Positions 40,100 through 40,463 of a stretch of DNA of 40,463 nt are shown here, in pieces. Source of the stretch: an uncultured Candidatus Actinomarina sp. (GTDB lineage: Bacteria; Actinomycetota; Acidimicrobiia; Actinomarinales; Actinomarinaceae). The notes below the pieces were generated by a model. The model was not told the origin of the DNA, made no database searches, and worked only from the letters and a program-made list of their open reading frames with translations. The stretch lies in NCBI GenBank assembly GCA_902580215.1, contig CACHJT010000009.1, forward strand, positions 1-40,463, written 5' to 3'. Both the position numbers and the translations under genes were made by a program. Each line of letters begins with the position of its first letter. The stretch's first letter is position 1.

Positions 40100-40372
40100 A
40101 TGAAGTTAAAAATCAAATTAATAATATATCTGTATTTTTTTAGTAGCTTAATGATATTTTTTGTTAAAAAACCAATTAACGAACAATATCAGTATCAAAA
40201 TACACCAACTGTTGAATATAAAATACAAAAAGGAGACACACTATGGGGTATTTCGCATAAATTCACAAATAAAAATCATCAAGAGTTTATTTATTTGATT
40301 AAAAAGATGAATAACTTAGATAATTCATTACTTATTGAAGATCAAATACTGATATTACCCGTAAATATTTGA
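40100..40372 (+). CDS. LysM-domain membrane-anchored or secreted protein
   Basis: A 90-residue protein with an N-terminal hydrophobic segment (about 5-22; signal anchor or signal peptide) and one LysM domain (about 40-89): EYKIQKGDTLWGISHKFTNK followed by LIKKMNNLDNSLLIEDQILI and LPV. LysM binds N-acetylglucosamine polymers such as peptidoglycan. A LysM gene at this position next to lexA and nrdR is a well-known actinobacterial feature (SOS-induced cell-division inhibitors in mycobacteria and corynebacteria lie at the same locus). The shared SOS box with lexA suggests DNA-damage induction; a division-inhibitor role is inferred. Confidence 0.85.
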   Translation: MKLKIKLIIYLYFFSSLMIFFVKKPINEQYQYQNTPTVEYKIQKGDTLWGISHKFTNKNHQEFIYLIKKMNNLDNSLLIEDQILILPVNI

Positions 40373-40395
40373 TACAAGATTTAGAGGTAACTATA

Positions 40396-40463
40396 ATGAC
40401 ACTATATATGGTATGTCCTTACTGCAATAAAGAAGAAACTAATGTAGTTGATTCACGAAAAAA
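40396..40463 (+). CDS. nrdR: Transcriptional repressor NrdR, N-terminal fragment (3' end outside window)
   Basis: Repressor of ribonucleotide reductase genes. Only 22 codons are visible: MTLYMVCPYCNKEETNVVDS then RKK, the first half of the NrdR zinc ribbon (CPYC and the VxDSR motif). ATG 40396 is chosen because GAGG at 40384-40387 precedes it by 8 nt; the in-frame ATG at 40408 gives the more usual family length. Its place after lexA and the LysM gene is the standard actinobacterial order. Confidence 0.88.
   Translation, partial: MTLYMVCPYCNKEETNVVDSRK

Noticed and set aside
1-40463. tRNA genes, rRNA genes, insertion sequences, attachment sites
   Set aside because: No T-loop consensus with acceptor pairing, no rRNA segments and no transposase-like genes or terminal repeats were recognised. 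There is no gene-free stretch longer than about 90 bases.

Overview
The window is a compact, AT-rich bacterial chromosome segment, very probably from a marine, streamlined actinobacterium of the Candidatus Actinomarinales / Acidimicrobiia type. This is inferred from four things: the low GC content; a gene order typical of Actinobacteria (rpsO-pnp, then dapB-dapA-ftsK, cinA, recA, miaB, miaA, dapF, lexA, a LysM protein, nrdR); SOS boxes of the Gram-positive/actinobacterial type (GAACAAATGTTC); and F420- and mycothiol-associated enzyme families. Intergenic gaps are tiny, several convergent genes overlap at their stop codons, and many genes have a -10 box ending exactly 6 nt before the start codon, which implies leaderless mRNAs. 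TGA is an ordinary stop codon in several genes here.

Layout. 1-7110 (+): translation and RNA block, with infB (5' end outside the window), rbfA, a DHH phosphoesterase, truB, ribF, rpsO and pnp. A long hairpin sits in the pnp leader. 7112-12682: mixed metabolic genes (DUF2179 membrane protein, PlsC acyltransferase, 5-formyl-THF cyclo-ligase, luciferase-like oxidoreductase with flavin reductase, redoxin, membrane-anchored methyltransferase, haloalkane dehalogenase). 12734-15468: a probable accessory cassette of divergent umuD and umuC around a palindrome, followed by a protein of the hypermodified-thymine/HMUDK-helical family. 15529-17766: a large surface protein fusing an IF-2 N-terminal domain to a membrane segment and repetitive Thr/Ser-rich ectodomains. 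17763-23015: MFS transporter, SDR, SbtA-type bicarbonate permease, BtpA-like protein, TIGR03084/DinB-like protein and Ddn-like oxidoreductase. 23005-25946 (-): a coupled VWA/HExxH protein and CobS/MoxR-like AAA+ ATPase. 25995-30024 (+): dapB, dapA and ftsK. 30025-33559 (-): a phnDCEE phosphonate-type ABC transporter with an internal terminator. 33622-34104 (-): a thioredoxin-like lipoprotein with an in-frame TGA. 34152-40463: cinA, recA, miaB, miaA, dapF, lexA (-), LysM protein and nrdR (3' end outside the window).

The most striking item is the TlpA-like gene at 33622-34104. A TGA codon stands exactly where the first redox cysteine of the CxxC site should be. The reading frame continues for 89 more codons with a complete thioredoxin fold, including the cis-proline motif, and a small hairpin with a G in its apical loop lies 17 nt after the TGA. 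This is best explained as a selenocysteine (UxxC) lipoprotein and not as a pseudogene. Other points worth following up are: the AAA+ protein in which the Walker A Ser/Thr and Walker B Asp appear exchanged (GKD ... SE); its HExxH-VWA partner; the IF2_N surface fusion; the UmuD with an N-terminal DNA-binding-like extension opposite a palindrome unlike the SOS boxes of recA and lexA; and the possible DNA-base-modification protein beside umuC.
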